Shown here: positions 17,278 through 27,452 of the stretch, one piece after another
Numbering within the stretch: position 1 is the first letter of the stretch
Layout: every line of letters begins with the position of its first letter
Origin: Deferribacter autotrophicus
GTDB taxonomy: Bacteria; Chrysiogenota; Deferribacteres; Deferribacterales; Deferribacteraceae
Length of the DNA: 64,000 nucleotides
Reading direction: 5' to 3'
Assembly: GCF_008362905.1 (NCBI RefSeq)
Contig: NZ_VFJB01000005.1
Location: 302,222 to 366,221, forward strand
Position numbers and translations under genes: made by a program
Notes under the pieces: model-generated
Seen by the model: the letters and a program-made list of their open reading frames with translations, nothing else
Databases searched by the model: none
What the model was told of the DNA's origin: nothing

Positions 17278-18900
17278 GTGGAAAAGTTTAAAGTTTTAAT
17301 TACTGATCATATTGCAGAAGAAGGGGTAAAAATCCTCCTTGATAGTGGAGATATAGAAGTAGAAGAAAAACCTGGGATTTCCCACGATGAGCTTAAAAAA
17401 ATTATCGGCAATTATGATGCAATAATTACAAGAAGTGGGACTACTGTGACTGCTGATTTATTAGAAAATCCAGGGAAACTAAAGATTATTGGTCGTGCTG
17501 GAGTAGGGCTTGACAATGTGGATATAGAGGCAGCGAGTAAAAAAGGGATAATTGTAATGAATGCTCCTACTGGAAACACCCTTGCAGCAACTGAATTGAC
17601 AATGGGTATGATGCTTGCAGCTGCAAGAAAAATTCCTGCTGCCAATAATTCTTTAAAGAATGGTGAGTGGAATAGAAAAAAGTTTATGGGGATTCAGCTT
17701 TTCAATAAAACACTTGGTATTGTGGGACTTGGTAGAATCGGTAGTAATGTGGCTATTAGAGCTAAAAGTTTTGGAATGAAGGTTGTTGCTTATGATCCAT
17801 ATATTAAAAAAAGTAAAGCAGATTCTTTGGGTGTAACTTTGCTTGAGAAATTGGAAGATTTACTGAAGATTTCAGACATAATAACATTCCATACTCCTCT
17901 TACAAAAGAAACTAAGAATATGATTACTAAAAAAGAAATTGAGATGATGAAGGATAGAGTTATCCTTGTAAACTGTGCAAGAGGTGGAATTATAAATGAG
18001 AATGATTTATACGATGCACTGAAATCAGGTAAGGTATTTACCGCTGCCATAGATGTCTTTGAAAAAGAACCTCCCAAAGATAATAAGCTACTTGAGCTTG
18101 ATAATCTTTTTGTGACTCCTCATATAGGTGCAAATACAGAAGAAGGGCAAAAAGGGGTAGCTGTTATTATTGCTGAGCAGATAGTAAATGCTTTACACGG
18201 CAAATCATATATGAATGCTGTCAATATACCTTTTATGAAATCCCAATTGCCTTTAGATTTGCAGGTTTATTTCGAGTTAATTGAAAATATTGGTAAGTTA
18301 GCAGCTCAAACTATTAAAGGAAGACCTGATGAAATTAAAGTTACTTTGGTAGGTAAAAAGTTTGAAGAAGATATTTGTGAAAGGACTTTTGATACTCCTT
18401 TTAGTTATCAACCATTTACCATTGCTGCTATAAAAGGATTTTTAGAAGTAAGTATGCAGGAAACCGTATCTTACATAAATGCACCATATTTTGCCAAAGA
18501 TAGGAATATTAATGTAATTGAGTCTAAAAGAGACATTTATGATAAATATAATGATCTTCTTGTTTTTGAAGTTATCACGGATAAAGAGAAAAGAGTTATT
18601 GCAGGAACTGTTTTCAATGATAATGAAGGACGTATTGTGATGTTTGATGATTTCAGACTTGATATTATCCCTAAAGGAACCTTTATCTATTTTAGAAATT
18701 TCGACAGGCCTGGAGTAATCGGGAAAGTAGGAACTATTCTTGGTTCAAACAATATAAACATAGCAGGTTTTGAGCTGGCTAGGCAAAATGGTGGTGAAGC
18801 TATTGCTTTTGTATCAGTTGACAATAAGATAACAGAAGAAGTTCTTGATGAAATTAAGAAAATTGATGGTATGATAGAGGCTAATGTGGTTGAGATATGA
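17278..18900 (+). CDS. serA: D-3-phosphoglycerate dehydrogenase, long form with ACT domain
   Basis: The GTG start follows ATGGAGGTC. The 540-aa protein has the long-form order: substrate/NAD-binding dehydrogenase core (GRAGVGLDNVD, GLGRIGSNVAIRAKSFGMKV, VNCARGGIINE, FVTPHIGANTEE), an intervening ASB domain and a C-terminal ACT domain (FRNFDRPGVIGKVGTIL). It catalyses the first step of serine synthesis from 3-phosphoglycerate, and the ACT domain normally binds serine for feedback. It is coupled by an ATGA overlap to the YjbQ-type gene. Confidence 0.97.
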   Translation: MEKFKVLITDHIAEEGVKILLDSGDIEVEEKPGISHDELKKIIGNYDAIITRSGTTVTADLLENPGKLKIIGRAGVGLDNVDIEAASKKGIIVMNAPTGNTLAATELTMGMMLAAARKIPAANNSLKNGEWNRKKFMGIQLFNKTLGIVGLGRIGSNVAIRAKSFGMKVVAYDPYIKKSKADSLGVTLLEKLEDLLKISDIITFHTPLTKETKNMITKKEIEMMKDRVILVNCARGGIINENDLYDALKSGKVFTAAIDVFEKEPPKDNKLLELDNLFVTPHIGANTEEGQKGVAVIIAEQIVNALHGKSYMNAVNIPFMKSQLPLDLQVYFELIENIGKLAAQTIKGRPDEIKVTLVGKKFEEDICERTFDTPFSYQPFTIAAIKGFLEVSMQETVSYINAPYFAKDRNINVIESKRDIYDKYNDLLVFEVITDKEKRVIAGTVFNDNEGRIVMFDDFRLDIIPKGTFIYFRNFDRPGVIGKVGTILGSNNINIAGFELARQNGGEAIAFVSVDNKITEEVLDEIKKIDGMIEANVVEI

Positions 18901-19292
18901 TAGAATTATCTATTAGCAGTAAAAGACGAGAAGAGTTGATAGACATTACATCTGAAATTGAAAAAATTGTGGGAAAAAAGGGGTGGAATAGTGGAATATT
19001 ACACATTTACACCCCTCATACCACTGCTGCTATTACTATAAATGAAAATGCAGATTATACCGTAAAAGAAGATATAATAGATTTTTTATCAAAACTGGTA
19101 CCGTCTAGTTTCCCTTTTAAACATTTGGAAGGGAATTCGGATGCGCATTTAAAATCGTCAATTATTGGATGCAGTGAAAATGTAATTGTTGAAAATGGTA
19201 GATTGGTGCTTGGTACTTGGCAAGGGGTATTTTTCTGCGAGTTTGATGGACCTCGTAGAAGAAAAGTTTATTTAAAATTTATTAGTAGTTAA
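18897..19292 (+). CDS. YjbQ/UPF0047 family protein
   Basis: The 131-aa single-domain protein has HIYTPHTTAAITINENAD in the middle and the C-terminal GTWQGVFFCEFDGPRRRKV signature, which define the YjbQ (UPF0047) family. Some members have weak thiamine-phosphate synthase activity. The cellular role is not settled. It shares a 4-base overlap with serA and precedes nfi by 10 bases. Confidence 0.93.
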   Translation: MIELSISSKRREELIDITSEIEKIVGKKGWNSGILHIYTPHTTAAITINENADYTVKEDIIDFLSKLVPSSFPFKHLEGNSDAHLKSSIIGCSENVIVENGRLVLGTWQGVFFCEFDGPRRRKVYLKFISS

Positions 19293-19302
19293 CAGCCTTT
19301 AT

Positions 19303-19953
19303 ATGTATAAACACTTAAGAATTTTGCAAGAAAAGTTATTTAAAAAAACTGTTATCAAAGAATTTGATAAAAATATTAATCTTGCTGCCGGTATTGATGT
19401 TTCTTTTTCTAAAAAGGATAATTTGGCATTTTGTTCAATAGTAGTGGTTGATAAGGATTTTAATATTGTTGAGGTGCAAAATTCTCATAAAAAAATAAAT
19501 ATGCCTTATATCCCAGGATTACTTTCATTTAGGGAATTACCGGTTATTTATGATACATATAAAAAATTAAGGGTGAAGCCTGATATTTTTATTTTGGATT
19601 CTCAAGGGATAGCTCATCCTAGAAAATTTGGACTAGCTACTCATTTTGGAGTTGTTTTTGGAGTACCCTCGATTGGGTGTGCTAAATCAAAACTTGTGGG
19701 TGATTATGTTGAGCCGGAATTAGAAAAGGGGAGTTTCAGTTATCTGTATTATAAAAATGAGAAATTAGGCGTTGTTTTAAGGAGTAGAACAAAGGTAAAA
19801 CCAATTTATGTATCACCGGGGCATTTAACAGATATCGAAAGTAGCATGAGAATTGTTATGCAATTTGTAAATAAATATAGATTGCCTGAGCCTACAAGGC
19901 ATGCTCATATTTATGCAGAAAAGTATAAAAGGGCGATTATTGATTCAAATTAG
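19303..19953 (+). CDS. nfi: Endonuclease V
   Basis: The 216-aa protein has the family signatures AAGIDVSF (metal-binding aspartate), FRELPVIYDTYKKL, LDSQGIAHPRKFGLATHFGV and GCAKSKLVGDY, then YVSPGHLTDIESS and PTRHAHIYAEKYK near the C terminus. Endonuclease V cuts DNA one nucleotide 3' of deaminated bases such as inosine. It follows the YjbQ-type gene closely and probably shares its transcript. Confidence 0.95.
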   Translation: MYKHLRILQEKLFKKTVIKEFDKNINLAAGIDVSFSKKDNLAFCSIVVVDKDFNIVEVQNSHKKINMPYIPGLLSFRELPVIYDTYKKLRVKPDIFILDSQGIAHPRKFGLATHFGVVFGVPSIGCAKSKLVGDYVEPELEKGSFSYLYYKNEKLGVVLRSRTKVKPIYVSPGHLTDIESSMRIVMQFVNKYRLPEPTRHAHIYAEKYKRAIIDSN

Positions 19954-20010
19954 TTGATTTTTATGAAATTATGTTTTATTTATAGTGTATAAATTCTAAA
20001 GGTCTAGAAG

Positions 20011-21894
20011 ATGGTTGATGAGTTAAATAGGTTATGTATTGAATATAAACGTAAAATTTATTCTTCGGATGATATAAAACGGTTTTACGAAAAATCCAAA
20101 AACCTAAAGCATTTTTATGAAGAATTAGCCAATGAATTATTAGAATGGGAAGAGAAATTTTTTACTTGCTGTTATGATGAAAATAACTTTGAAACAAACT
20201 GGTTTTTAAATGGTAAAATAAGCCCAATAAAAAATGTATTAAAAGTTCATTTAAAAAATGGTAGAAGAAATAAATCTGCCATTATATGGCGAGGAGCTGA
20301 TTATTCAGAAAGGATTCTTACCTATCAGTCTTTGTATTCAGATGTTTCCAAATTTGCATCGGCTTTAAAGAAATTAAACTTAAAGAAAAATGATTATGTT
20401 TTGATTTATATGCCAAATATTCCAGAGCTAATTATTGCTATACTTGCATGTGTTAAAATCGGTGTAGTACATACTGTATATCATCCCAGTTACTCGCCTG
20501 AGAATTTAGCTAGTAGATTTGATGATTGTAAATATAAGGTTATAATAACTGCTGATGGATATTATTCTAAAAATACAGTTAACTTGAAAAAAAAGGTTGA
20601 TGAAGCCATAAATCTCGCAAGACATAAACCTAAATTATGTATAGTTGTTAAAAGATTAGGACAGCGTGTTCATATGAAACCTTTACGTGATTTATGGTAT
20701 CACGATTTAATTAGTGATGAGGATTATTCAAGAGCTTTTGCAATAGAAGAGGCTGTTTATGATGCAAATGATACTTTATTTACATTAGTTACTTCAACTC
20801 ACCTTAAAGAACCAAAAGCGCTAAGATATAGAGTTGCTGGATTTTTGTTATGGGCAAAGTTTTCTTACTCTCTTTTGTTTGACCCATCTGATGATGATGT
20901 GTTGTGGAATACGGCTGATATTGCCTGGATTACAGGTCATGTCTATAAAATTTATGGGCCATTACTGAATGGCCAAACAGTTTTTATTTATGAAGACACT
21001 ATTGATATTGATAATGCACATAACTTTTATGAGTTTTTGGATAAATATAATATTAATAAATTCTATACAACTCCAACAATCTTGAGCCGATTAATGAAAG
21101 CCGATGAAAAAAAGGGGGTTTTTAGAAGGCAGAATCATCTAAAGCTTATTGCTACAGGTGGTGAGAAAAGAGATGAAGAAAGTCTGAAATGGGCATTTGT
21201 AAAATTGTTAAATAAATCTAACCCTATTATTAATATCTTGACTATTACTGAGGCAGGGGGAGCTGTAGCTGCTCAAATCCCTGGCTTTAGCGAGATAAGT
21301 GATTTGTATTCTGTAGGTAAGTCTTTACCAGGGATAAATCTTGAGCTTATTGATGGTAAGACAGGAAGTCTAGTGAAAAAGTGTCACACTAAAGGGGAAC
21401 TGGTTTTTGCGTCACCATTTCCCTCCCTTACTGCAGGAATATGTGGTAATAAACAAATGCTGCAATCTATTTATATAAAGGAATATAATAAAATAAAGTA
21501 TTTTAGAACTGGTGATGGGGGAGAATATACTGATAATAACGATATAAATCTTCTTGGTCGTCTTGATGATGTGCTTCATGTGGGTGGGAAGAGAATAAAT
21601 CTGTTTATGATTGAAGATGCGATTAAAAAACATAAGTTTATAAAAGATGCTGCTGTGGTAAATGTCATTGATGAAAAGCGTGGTGAGACATTAATAGCTT
21701 TTTGTGTGTTAAATAAAAATATAGATGAGAGCTTATATGATGATATTTTTAGAGAAACTAATGAGCTTATAATTGATTCTGTAGGGGAAGTTATTTTACC
21801 CGATGTTTATAAGATAACCACTGTGATACCAAAGACACCAAATGGTGAAGTTCAAAGAGATATATTAAAAGAAGTAGCAACACAAATGCTTTAA
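20011..21894 (+). CDS. Acetyl-CoA synthetase-like protein with degenerate active site
   Basis: The 627-aa protein aligns along its length with acetyl-CoA synthetases: N-terminal ACS domain (NWFLNGKISP), DVLWNTADIAWITGHVYKIYGPL, and FRTGDGGEYTDNNDINLLGRLDDVLHVGGKRI. Two key sites are altered. The ATP-binding loop, normally TSGSTGKPKG, reads TSTHLKEPKA at 261-270. The acylated lysine of the C-terminal PKTRSGK motif is replaced by Glu613 in PKTPNGEVQR. The substrate-side motif TWWQTETGG is reduced to TITEAGGAV. The frame is intact over more than 1.8 kb, so it is not simply decaying. It may be a pseudoenzyme or have changed chemistry. Confidence 0.85.
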   Translation: MVDELNRLCIEYKRKIYSSDDIKRFYEKSKNLKHFYEELANELLEWEEKFFTCCYDENNFETNWFLNGKISPIKNVLKVHLKNGRRNKSAIIWRGADYSERILTYQSLYSDVSKFASALKKLNLKKNDYVLIYMPNIPELIIAILACVKIGVVHTVYHPSYSPENLASRFDDCKYKVIITADGYYSKNTVNLKKKVDEAINLARHKPKLCIVVKRLGQRVHMKPLRDLWYHDLISDEDYSRAFAIEEAVYDANDTLFTLVTSTHLKEPKALRYRVAGFLLWAKFSYSLLFDPSDDDVLWNTADIAWITGHVYKIYGPLLNGQTVFIYEDTIDIDNAHNFYEFLDKYNINKFYTTPTILSRLMKADEKKGVFRRQNHLKLIATGGEKRDEESLKWAFVKLLNKSNPIINILTITEAGGAVAAQIPGFSEISDLYSVGKSLPGINLELIDGKTGSLVKKCHTKGELVFASPFPSLTAGICGNKQMLQSIYIKEYNKIKYFRTGDGGEYTDNNDINLLGRLDDVLHVGGKRINLFMIEDAIKKHKFIKDAAVVNVIDEKRGETLIAFCVLNKNIDESLYDDIFRETNELIIDSVGEVILPDVYKITTVIPKTPNGEVQRDILKEVATQML

Positions 21895-21919
21895 AATATT
21901 GTTGGAGGTATGTTTGATT

Positions 21920-22342
21920 ATGAAAGTTAAAGATTTTATGACAAAAAAAGTAATAACAGCAAATGAAAATGAAAAAATTAGAGATGTGGTTTTGAGGTTA
22001 AGGGAAAGGAATGTTTCTGGTGTTCCTGTTTTGAACGATGAGGGTAAACTTGTTGGAGTTTTCTGCGAATCTGATTTGCTTTCACAACTTCCTGATATTT
22101 TACATGAAGCTGAACAAATACCCCTTGTTGATGTGAAAGAACTCACAGACGCACCAGTAAAGACAATTATGGGGAAACCTCCGATTACAATAGGACCTGA
22201 GGATTCATTGAAAAAAGCTGCAGAACTTTTTTTAACTAAATTTATACACAGATTACCGGTAATAGAAAATGATACGCTTGTAGGGATAATTTCATTAGGA
22301 GATGTGTTAAAAGCATTTATTGAAAATGATAAATGTGATTAA
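21920..22342 (+). CDS. Tandem CBS-domain protein
   Basis: The start is ATG 21920, eleven bases after GGAGG. An upstream TTG at 21899 would include that site. The 140-aa protein is two CBS motifs and nothing else: MKVKDFMTKKVITANENEKI...GVPVLNDEGKLVGVFCESDLL and VKTIMGKPPITIGPEDSL...RLPVIENDTLVGIISLGDVLKA. CBS pairs bind adenine nucleotides and regulate partner proteins. It sits directly behind the degenerate ACS-like gene, and a regulatory link is possible but unproved. Confidence 0.92.
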   Translation: MKVKDFMTKKVITANENEKIRDVVLRLRERNVSGVPVLNDEGKLVGVFCESDLLSQLPDILHEAEQIPLVDVKELTDAPVKTIMGKPPITIGPEDSLKKAAELFLTKFIHRLPVIENDTLVGIISLGDVLKAFIENDKCD

Positions 22343-22357
22343 AAACAGGAGTTAATT

Positions 22358-23113
22358 ATGTTTGAAACATTTTTAAAAACTTTAGAAAAAACAGTTAAAC
22401 CCCTTACCCTTCCTGTTGCCACGAAGTTTATAAAAGATGGTAGCTTGCTTACAGATGCAAAGATTAAACTCAAAAACAGAAAAATTGCCATTTGTCAGCA
22501 GATTGCCTATTCAAGATATTATGGATGGTCTACATATGTGGAGGGGCATTACAGCTACTGTGTTTTAGGTGCAAGTAATTGTGGATTGATAAAGACCCCT
22601 GAAAGAGTGTTGGAAGGGCATGTAAACTGTTCTATTTATCAAAAAGACTTGGATGCTGCAAAAAGTATGCAGGCTTCAATGCCTAGAGTTAAGGAGAGAT
22701 TTCAGGGATTTTTAACATACCCTCTAACTCGACCTGTGGAAGGTATTGAGCCAGATGTTATTGTTGTCTATGTAAATACAGCGCAAGCGATGAGGTTTGT
22801 TCAGGCTTTTCTTTATCATAGGGGTGGTGAATTTATTATTAAAAGTAGTGGTGATGCAGGCGTATGTTCAAGATGTGTTGTGGAAGCATTTAATACCAAA
22901 GAACCAAAGATAGAAATTCCTTGCCTTGGCGATAGACGTTTTGCTATGACTCAAGATTTTGAGCTTGCAGTGGGGATCCCTTATGTTAAAATTGATGAAG
23001 TTATTGAAGGGCTTGAAGCAACACATAAAGCGGGCATTAGATATCCAATACCATTTGATTTAAAAGAGGAGTGCAGTTTACCAAAGGATTATACAACTTT
23101 TGAAACTGACTAA
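22358..23113 (+). CDS. DUF169 family protein
   Basis: The 251-aa protein is of the DUF169 family, recognisable from its N-terminal segment KPLTLPVATKFIKDG, the block RYYGWSTYVEGHYSYCVLGAS, the TYPLTRPVEGIEPDVIVVY region and the C-terminal PCLGDRRFAMTQDFELAVGIP. It has several conserved cysteines (VCSRCVVEAF), which suggests a metal or cluster site. Function is not established. It lies 15 bases after the CBS-domain gene. Confidence 0.9.
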   Translation: MFETFLKTLEKTVKPLTLPVATKFIKDGSLLTDAKIKLKNRKIAICQQIAYSRYYGWSTYVEGHYSYCVLGASNCGLIKTPERVLEGHVNCSIYQKDLDAAKSMQASMPRVKERFQGFLTYPLTRPVEGIEPDVIVVYVNTAQAMRFVQAFLYHRGGEFIIKSSGDAGVCSRCVVEAFNTKEPKIEIPCLGDRRFAMTQDFELAVGIPYVKIDEVIEGLEATHKAGIRYPIPFDLKEECSLPKDYTTFETD

Positions 23114-23139
23114 TCTTAAAATAAGTCATTTGTAATCAT

Positions 23140-23168
23140 GTAGTTAGCACTGAAAAAGTGCTAACTAC
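23140..23168 (+). terminator. Perfect 11-bp hairpin after the DUF169 gene
   Basis: Arms GTAGTTAGCAC (23140-23150) and GTGCTAACTAC (23158-23168) enclose a 7-base loop. A run of six T follows only after ten more bases, so it is an imperfect intrinsic terminator. It separates the metabolic genes from the signalling island. Confidence 0.55.
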
Positions 23169-23243
23169 TGTAAAGACATTTTTTAGAAAAAGTTTCAATA
23201 AAAAAGAAATTTGAACAGTAAAAAAAATGTGCTAAAATAATGC

Positions 23244-23468
23244 ATGAAAAGCAATTTGAATTTAGGCTTATTTGTTTTTTTCTGTTTTTTACCAACTGAT
23301 TTGGCTCAGGTAGTTAAAATTTCTCATTTATTACCTTCTACATCGGAAATCAGAAAAGTATTTGACTCTTTAGAATTGAGGAAGCCTATAGACAGGCTAA
23401 AAGAGGAAAATAAAAAATATTTAAAATATAGTGTATGTATTTTACTGACACATCAAGGGGTTAATTAA
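23244..23468 (+). CDS. Small secreted-type hypothetical protein before a sensor kinase
   Basis: The 74-aa frame starts at ATG 23244 and has a hydrophobic N terminus ([18 protein letters not shown]) like a signal peptide, followed by a charged region. Its TAA overlaps the ATG of the sensor kinase by one base (TTAATG), which supports translation. No family is recognised and no good ribosome site is seen. It may also be the remnant of a longer periplasmic protein. Confidence 0.4.
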   Translation: MKSNLNLGLFVFFCFLPTDLAQVVKISHLLPSTSEIRKVFDSLELRKPIDRLKEENKKYLKYSVCILLTHQGVN

Positions 23469-25531
23469 TGAAATTTAATTCAATTATTTTTAGAGTTTAT
23501 TTTATTTTTATATTAATTTTTATATTGATAATGGGTGCGGCTTACAAAAGTCGTTTGTTTGTCAATAAAATAAAAGATGATGCATCAATAATTAATAAAA
23601 CTGGGCAACTTAGGTATAAATTTTATAAAATGATGTGGTTGTCACATATGATAGTTAAAACAAATATGGAAAATTCAAAAACAGATAAGGATGTAATTAA
23701 TAATCAAAACCTTAAAAAAGAGTTACAAGATGAGTTAAGAAATTTTGAGTACTTGGTTCATAACGTAATATTTAAGTATTTAAATGAGGAAAGTGAATTA
23801 TTTAATTATATAAAAAATATTGACATAATTTGGGAAAAAGACTTCAAACCGTTGTTTATACAAATCTCAAAATCTAATTATAATTCATCGTTTAAAAATA
23901 TGGAAGAAATATTATACGATTTAAACAGTAAAGTTGAATCTTTATTTAATAAAATTGACTTGTTTGTGACAAAATTAGAGAAAAATTATGATTATAAAAT
24001 TAGAAATTTTATGAAAATTCGTGTTTTAGTATTAGGTACTATTTTATTAATTTTTATATGGTCTTTGATATACATTAATAAAAATTTGTTAACTCCTATA
24101 AGAAAGCTTGTTAGAGAGTTGGAAAAGATAAAAAATGATAATTATAATGTTGATATAGACTTTAAGGTGAAAAATGAAATTGGAGAGTTGGCTGAAACAA
24201 TTGTAGAAATGGCTGAATCAATTAAGGCAAATATAGAGAATAGAAATAAAATAATTGATATAAGTAGTGAGTTATTAAAAATAAAAGGTGATGATTTTTA
24301 TAATAAAATTTGTGAAATATTATGCAAAAACTTCAATTTGGATCTTGTATGGCTTGGTTTTCCTAATGATAATGATAAAACAGTGAGAATAGTTGCAAGT
24401 AGTGGCAAGGCTCAAGAATATATTAAAGATATGATTGTAAAGTATGATGAAAGTGAGTATAGAAACAGCCCCACTGGGAAGTCTATAAAAGAGAAACGTA
24501 TCGTAAAAATAGACAATCTGGAATTATCTGATGAATTTTATCCCTGGTTAAATAAGGCTAAAATTTACGATTTAAAATCTTTGATGGCGATTCCGTTATT
24601 AAATGAAAACAATAATGTTGTAGCAGTATTAAATTTATATAGTTGTAAATCTTCATTTTTTGATGAAAAATTGATAAAAGATTTGGAAATAATTATAAAT
24701 CAGGTGACATTAGCAATAGAAAATAAACTGATTTTAGAAAACTTAAATTATTTAGTAGCGGAAAGGACTAAAGAGTTAGTTTATGCAAAGGAGCAAGCTG
24801 AAGCAGCAAATAAAGCAAAATCAGAATTTCTTTCAACGATGTCTCATGAGCTCAAGACACCTCTAAATTCAATTATCGGCTTTTCAAATATTTTATCAGT
24901 AGCTGATGATTTAAAAGAAGATTATAAAGAGTATGTTAATTATATCAAAAAAAGCGGTGATCGTCTTTTGTCTCTTATAAATGATATTTTAGATGTATCA
25001 AGAATAGATGCTGAGCATCAAAAGCCATTTTTTGAGGATGTGGATATTAGGGAGATTACTTTTAATGTTCTTAATTTGTTTAAAGAAAAAGAGATGAAAA
25101 GAGAAAATAAAATTAAAGTAGAAATAGATGAGGACGTTTCAGTAATTAGAGCTGATAAAAGAATGCTCAAACAGATACTGTTTTATTTGCTTGATAACGC
25201 AATAAAGTTTACACCTAATGAAAAAGATATAGGGATAAAAATAAGAAAATATGAAGAAGATAATGAAGATTTTATTCTTTTTGAAGTATGGGATAATGGT
25301 ATAGGTATATCTGATGAAGATCAGAAAAAGCTATTCAAAGCTTTCTCTCAAGTAGATGCTTCTTATAAGAGAAAATATGAAGGTATTGGGATTGGACTTT
25401 TTTTATGCAAAAAACTAGTAGAATTACATGATGGTAAAATATGGGTAGAGAGTAAAGTTGGAGAGGGTAGTTGTTTCAAATTTATAATTCCTGAAAATGG
25501 AGAGATACGTGGAAAAGGTACTGATAGTTGA
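23468..25531 (+). CDS. Membrane sensor histidine kinase with HAMP and GAF domains
   Basis: The 687-aa kinase has an N-terminal membrane helix (about 9-25), a periplasmic helical domain, a second helix (about 183-203) and HAMP (about 205-260). A GAF domain (about 275-430) follows, then a HisKA dimerisation domain ([16 protein letters not shown]) and HATPase with an N-box (LLDNAIKFT), G1 (WDNGIGI) and G2 (GIGIGLFL). The segment [14 protein letters not shown] at the start of the periplasmic part resembles the P-box-type motif of NarX/PilJ sensors. The ligand is unknown. A decayed response-regulator gene follows directly, so its partner may have been lost. Confidence 0.9.
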   Translation: MKFNSIIFRVYFIFILIFILIMGAAYKSRLFVNKIKDDASIINKTGQLRYKFYKMMWLSHMIVKTNMENSKTDKDVINNQNLKKELQDELRNFEYLVHNVIFKYLNEESELFNYIKNIDIIWEKDFKPLFIQISKSNYNSSFKNMEEILYDLNSKVESLFNKIDLFVTKLEKNYDYKIRNFMKIRVLVLGTILLIFIWSLIYINKNLLTPIRKLVRELEKIKNDNYNVDIDFKVKNEIGELAETIVEMAESIKANIENRNKIIDISSELLKIKGDDFYNKICEILCKNFNLDLVWLGFPNDNDKTVRIVASSGKAQEYIKDMIVKYDESEYRNSPTGKSIKEKRIVKIDNLELSDEFYPWLNKAKIYDLKSLMAIPLLNENNNVVAVLNLYSCKSSFFDEKLIKDLEIIINQVTLAIENKLILENLNYLVAERTKELVYAKEQAEAANKAKSEFLSTMSHELKTPLNSIIGFSNILSVADDLKEDYKEYVNYIKKSGDRLLSLINDILDVSRIDAEHQKPFFEDVDIREITFNVLNLFKEKEMKRENKIKVEIDEDVSVIRADKRMLKQILFYLLDNAIKFTPNEKDIGIKIRKYEEDNEDFILFEVWDNGIGISDEDQKKLFKAFSQVDASYKRKYEGIGIGLFLCKKLVELHDGKIWVESKVGEGSCFKFIIPENGEIRGKGTDS

Positions 25532-26080
25532 TGATGAAATATTAAATATAAAGTTATTATAAGCTTTATTAAAAGATTATGTGTGTGAAATGGCTCAATA
25601 TGGTAAAAAACTATAGAAAAATCAGTTTTTTTTGCCAGACTAGATTTTAATGGATATTGTGATGCCAAATATAGATGCTTTTTAAGCTACTAAAATTATC
25701 CAAAAAAAATTCTTCAACAAATGGAACACTTATTATAATGTTGACAGCTTTAAACGACAGAGGTAGTAAGGTGAAGATGCGTGAAGTTGGTGCTAATGAT
25801 TTTATAAGTTACCCTTTATTCATATTAAAAAGGTAGGTTAATATGCAAGATATATATGTAAACAAATTGGTTTTAATGATGATGACACAGGCTTGAGGCT
25901 ACACAGTCAGCACCATGCATCATGATGTAGTGAAAAAGGGAATACTAGATAATATTTTGTTAAAAACCTAGTAAATTAACAGAAGGAGAGTTTGAGATAA
26001 TAAAGATTCACACATCAATTGGATATAAAATTTTAGAAAATTCTCCATTTAAATTACTAAAAATAGATAAAGAGTTTGAT
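25513..26080 (+). pseudogene. Decayed response regulator with HD-GYP output domain
   Basis: Starting in the last codons of the kinase, the sequence reads [16 protein letters not shown], then hits stops. Short pieces of a receiver follow (a MDIVMPNIDAF-like phospho-acceptor block near 25655, then MLTALNDRG and GANDFI). Farther on come HD-GYP fragments in shifted frames: a HHDVVKKGILDNILL-like block near 25915-25965 and FEIIKIHTSIGYKILENSPF near 25994-26050. Multiple stops and frameshifts make this a clear pseudogene of a REC-HD-GYP c-di-GMP phosphodiesterase. Confidence 0.8.
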
Positions 26081-26087
26081 AAAATAT

Positions 26088-27452
26088 ATGGAAACTACAA
26101 TGATTAACTATAACAATAATTTAAGCGAAGTCTATATTGAAATAGGCAAGTGTGAAGTTGTAAAGAGTATTCCGTGCAGGGTGAAGATTGTATTAGGCTC
26201 CTGTGTTGGGGTTTTACTGATAGACAGAAACAGAAATGTAGTTGGAGGAATACATATTTTACTTCCTAATTCTAAAAAATATAAATTTGAAAATGAAAAT
26301 GTTACAGCTTATGCTGATAAGGGGATAAAATATTTAATAAACTTAATGAAAAAATATGGTTGTGTCGAATCTAATTTGGAAGCTATTATGGCTGGTGGTG
26401 CTAGTATAGGTGGAGCAGATTATTTTGATATAGGTATGCAAAATTATATAGCTGTAAAAAAGATATTAAATGAATTTGATATTAAAATAATACATGAAGA
26501 TTGTTTAGGTGAGAAACCAAGAGTTTTAGTTTTTGATACAACTGATTACAAATTCAATGTTTTTACTCTTGGAGATAATGAATATTATGATAAATCTAAT
26601 TTATCAGATGTGAACTTTAGTGAGTTTTTAAAAGAGATTGATAATGTCAAAATTGAAGTGCATCCACGTGTTGATAAACTGATTAAGTTAATAAAGTTGA
26701 GAAACAAAAATATTGATTTTGACTATCTTGAACAATTAGTAAAAAGTGATGATTTGCTGACATTAAGCCTCTTAAAACATGTTAATTCTGCCTATTATTC
26801 GCCAAGAGTGAAAATTACGAATGTAAGATACGCTTTATCGTATTTAGGGATGAAAAATTTTTATAAATTTGTCTCTTCTGAATTATTAAAGTCTTTATCA
26901 AGTGATGAATTAAAATTTTACTCTACTGATTTAAAAGCTTATAGAATTCATGTTTTTACTGTTGCTCTATTTTCTGATTATATTGCTGAATATACTGATT
27001 TAAATTCGGAAGATGTTTTTATAGCAGGTCTCTTTCATGATATTGGTAAGATTATTTTGGATAAATATACTAGTTTAAAATACGATACTTCCCATAGAAT
27101 AAAGATTTTGAGGTTTGTAGAAAATTCTTTTAAAACAACTTTACATGCAAAAGTGGGAGGTGATTTTCTAAAAAGATTGGGTTTTCCAAAGATTATTTGT
27201 GAAGCTGTTTATACTCATCATACGCCACATTATGCATCTGACGAGTATAAAAAATTTGTTTCTATTATAGCGTTTTCTAACGCTATTGTATCAAACTATA
27301 TCTTAGGGTCAAGCATACATATTTCAAAACTTCCTTTTAAAAATTCGTCAGAGATTGTGGATAATCTTGGAATTGATTTTAGCTCATTAGAAGTTATTAT
27401 AAACCAGGTAGGATATTTTTTTTCGATAGCAGAGGAAATAGTAAATGATTAG
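26088..27452 (+). CDS. CheD-HDOD fusion protein
   Basis: From ATG 26088 the protein has 454 aa. Residues about 14-160 form a CheD domain with the catalytic Cys39 in VLGSCVGVLL and His56 in VGGIHILLP. These are the residues of the chemoreceptor glutamine deamidase. Residues about 190-400 form an HDOD domain (LLKHVNSAYYSPRVKITNVRYALSYLG, AGLFHDIGKI, THHTPHYA). CheD proteins also bind the phosphatase CheC. HDOD domains act in signalling without proven hydrolase activity. The frame overlaps CheR by 8 bases. The fusion is unusual, and there is no cheA, cheW or receptor gene in the window. Confidence 0.85.
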   Translation: METTMINYNNNLSEVYIEIGKCEVVKSIPCRVKIVLGSCVGVLLIDRNRNVVGGIHILLPNSKKYKFENENVTAYADKGIKYLINLMKKYGCVESNLEAIMAGGASIGGADYFDIGMQNYIAVKKILNEFDIKIIHEDCLGEKPRVLVFDTTDYKFNVFTLGDNEYYDKSNLSDVNFSEFLKEIDNVKIEVHPRVDKLIKLIKLRNKNIDFDYLEQLVKSDDLLTLSLLKHVNSAYYSPRVKITNVRYALSYLGMKNFYKFVSSELLKSLSSDELKFYSTDLKAYRIHVFTVALFSDYIAEYTDLNSEDVFIAGLFHDIGKIILDKYTSLKYDTSHRIKILRFVENSFKTTLHAKVGGDFLKRLGFPKIICEAVYTHHTPHYASDEYKKFVSIIAFSNAIVSNYILGSSIHISKLPFKNSSEIVDNLGIDFSSLEVIINQVGYFFSIAEEIVND

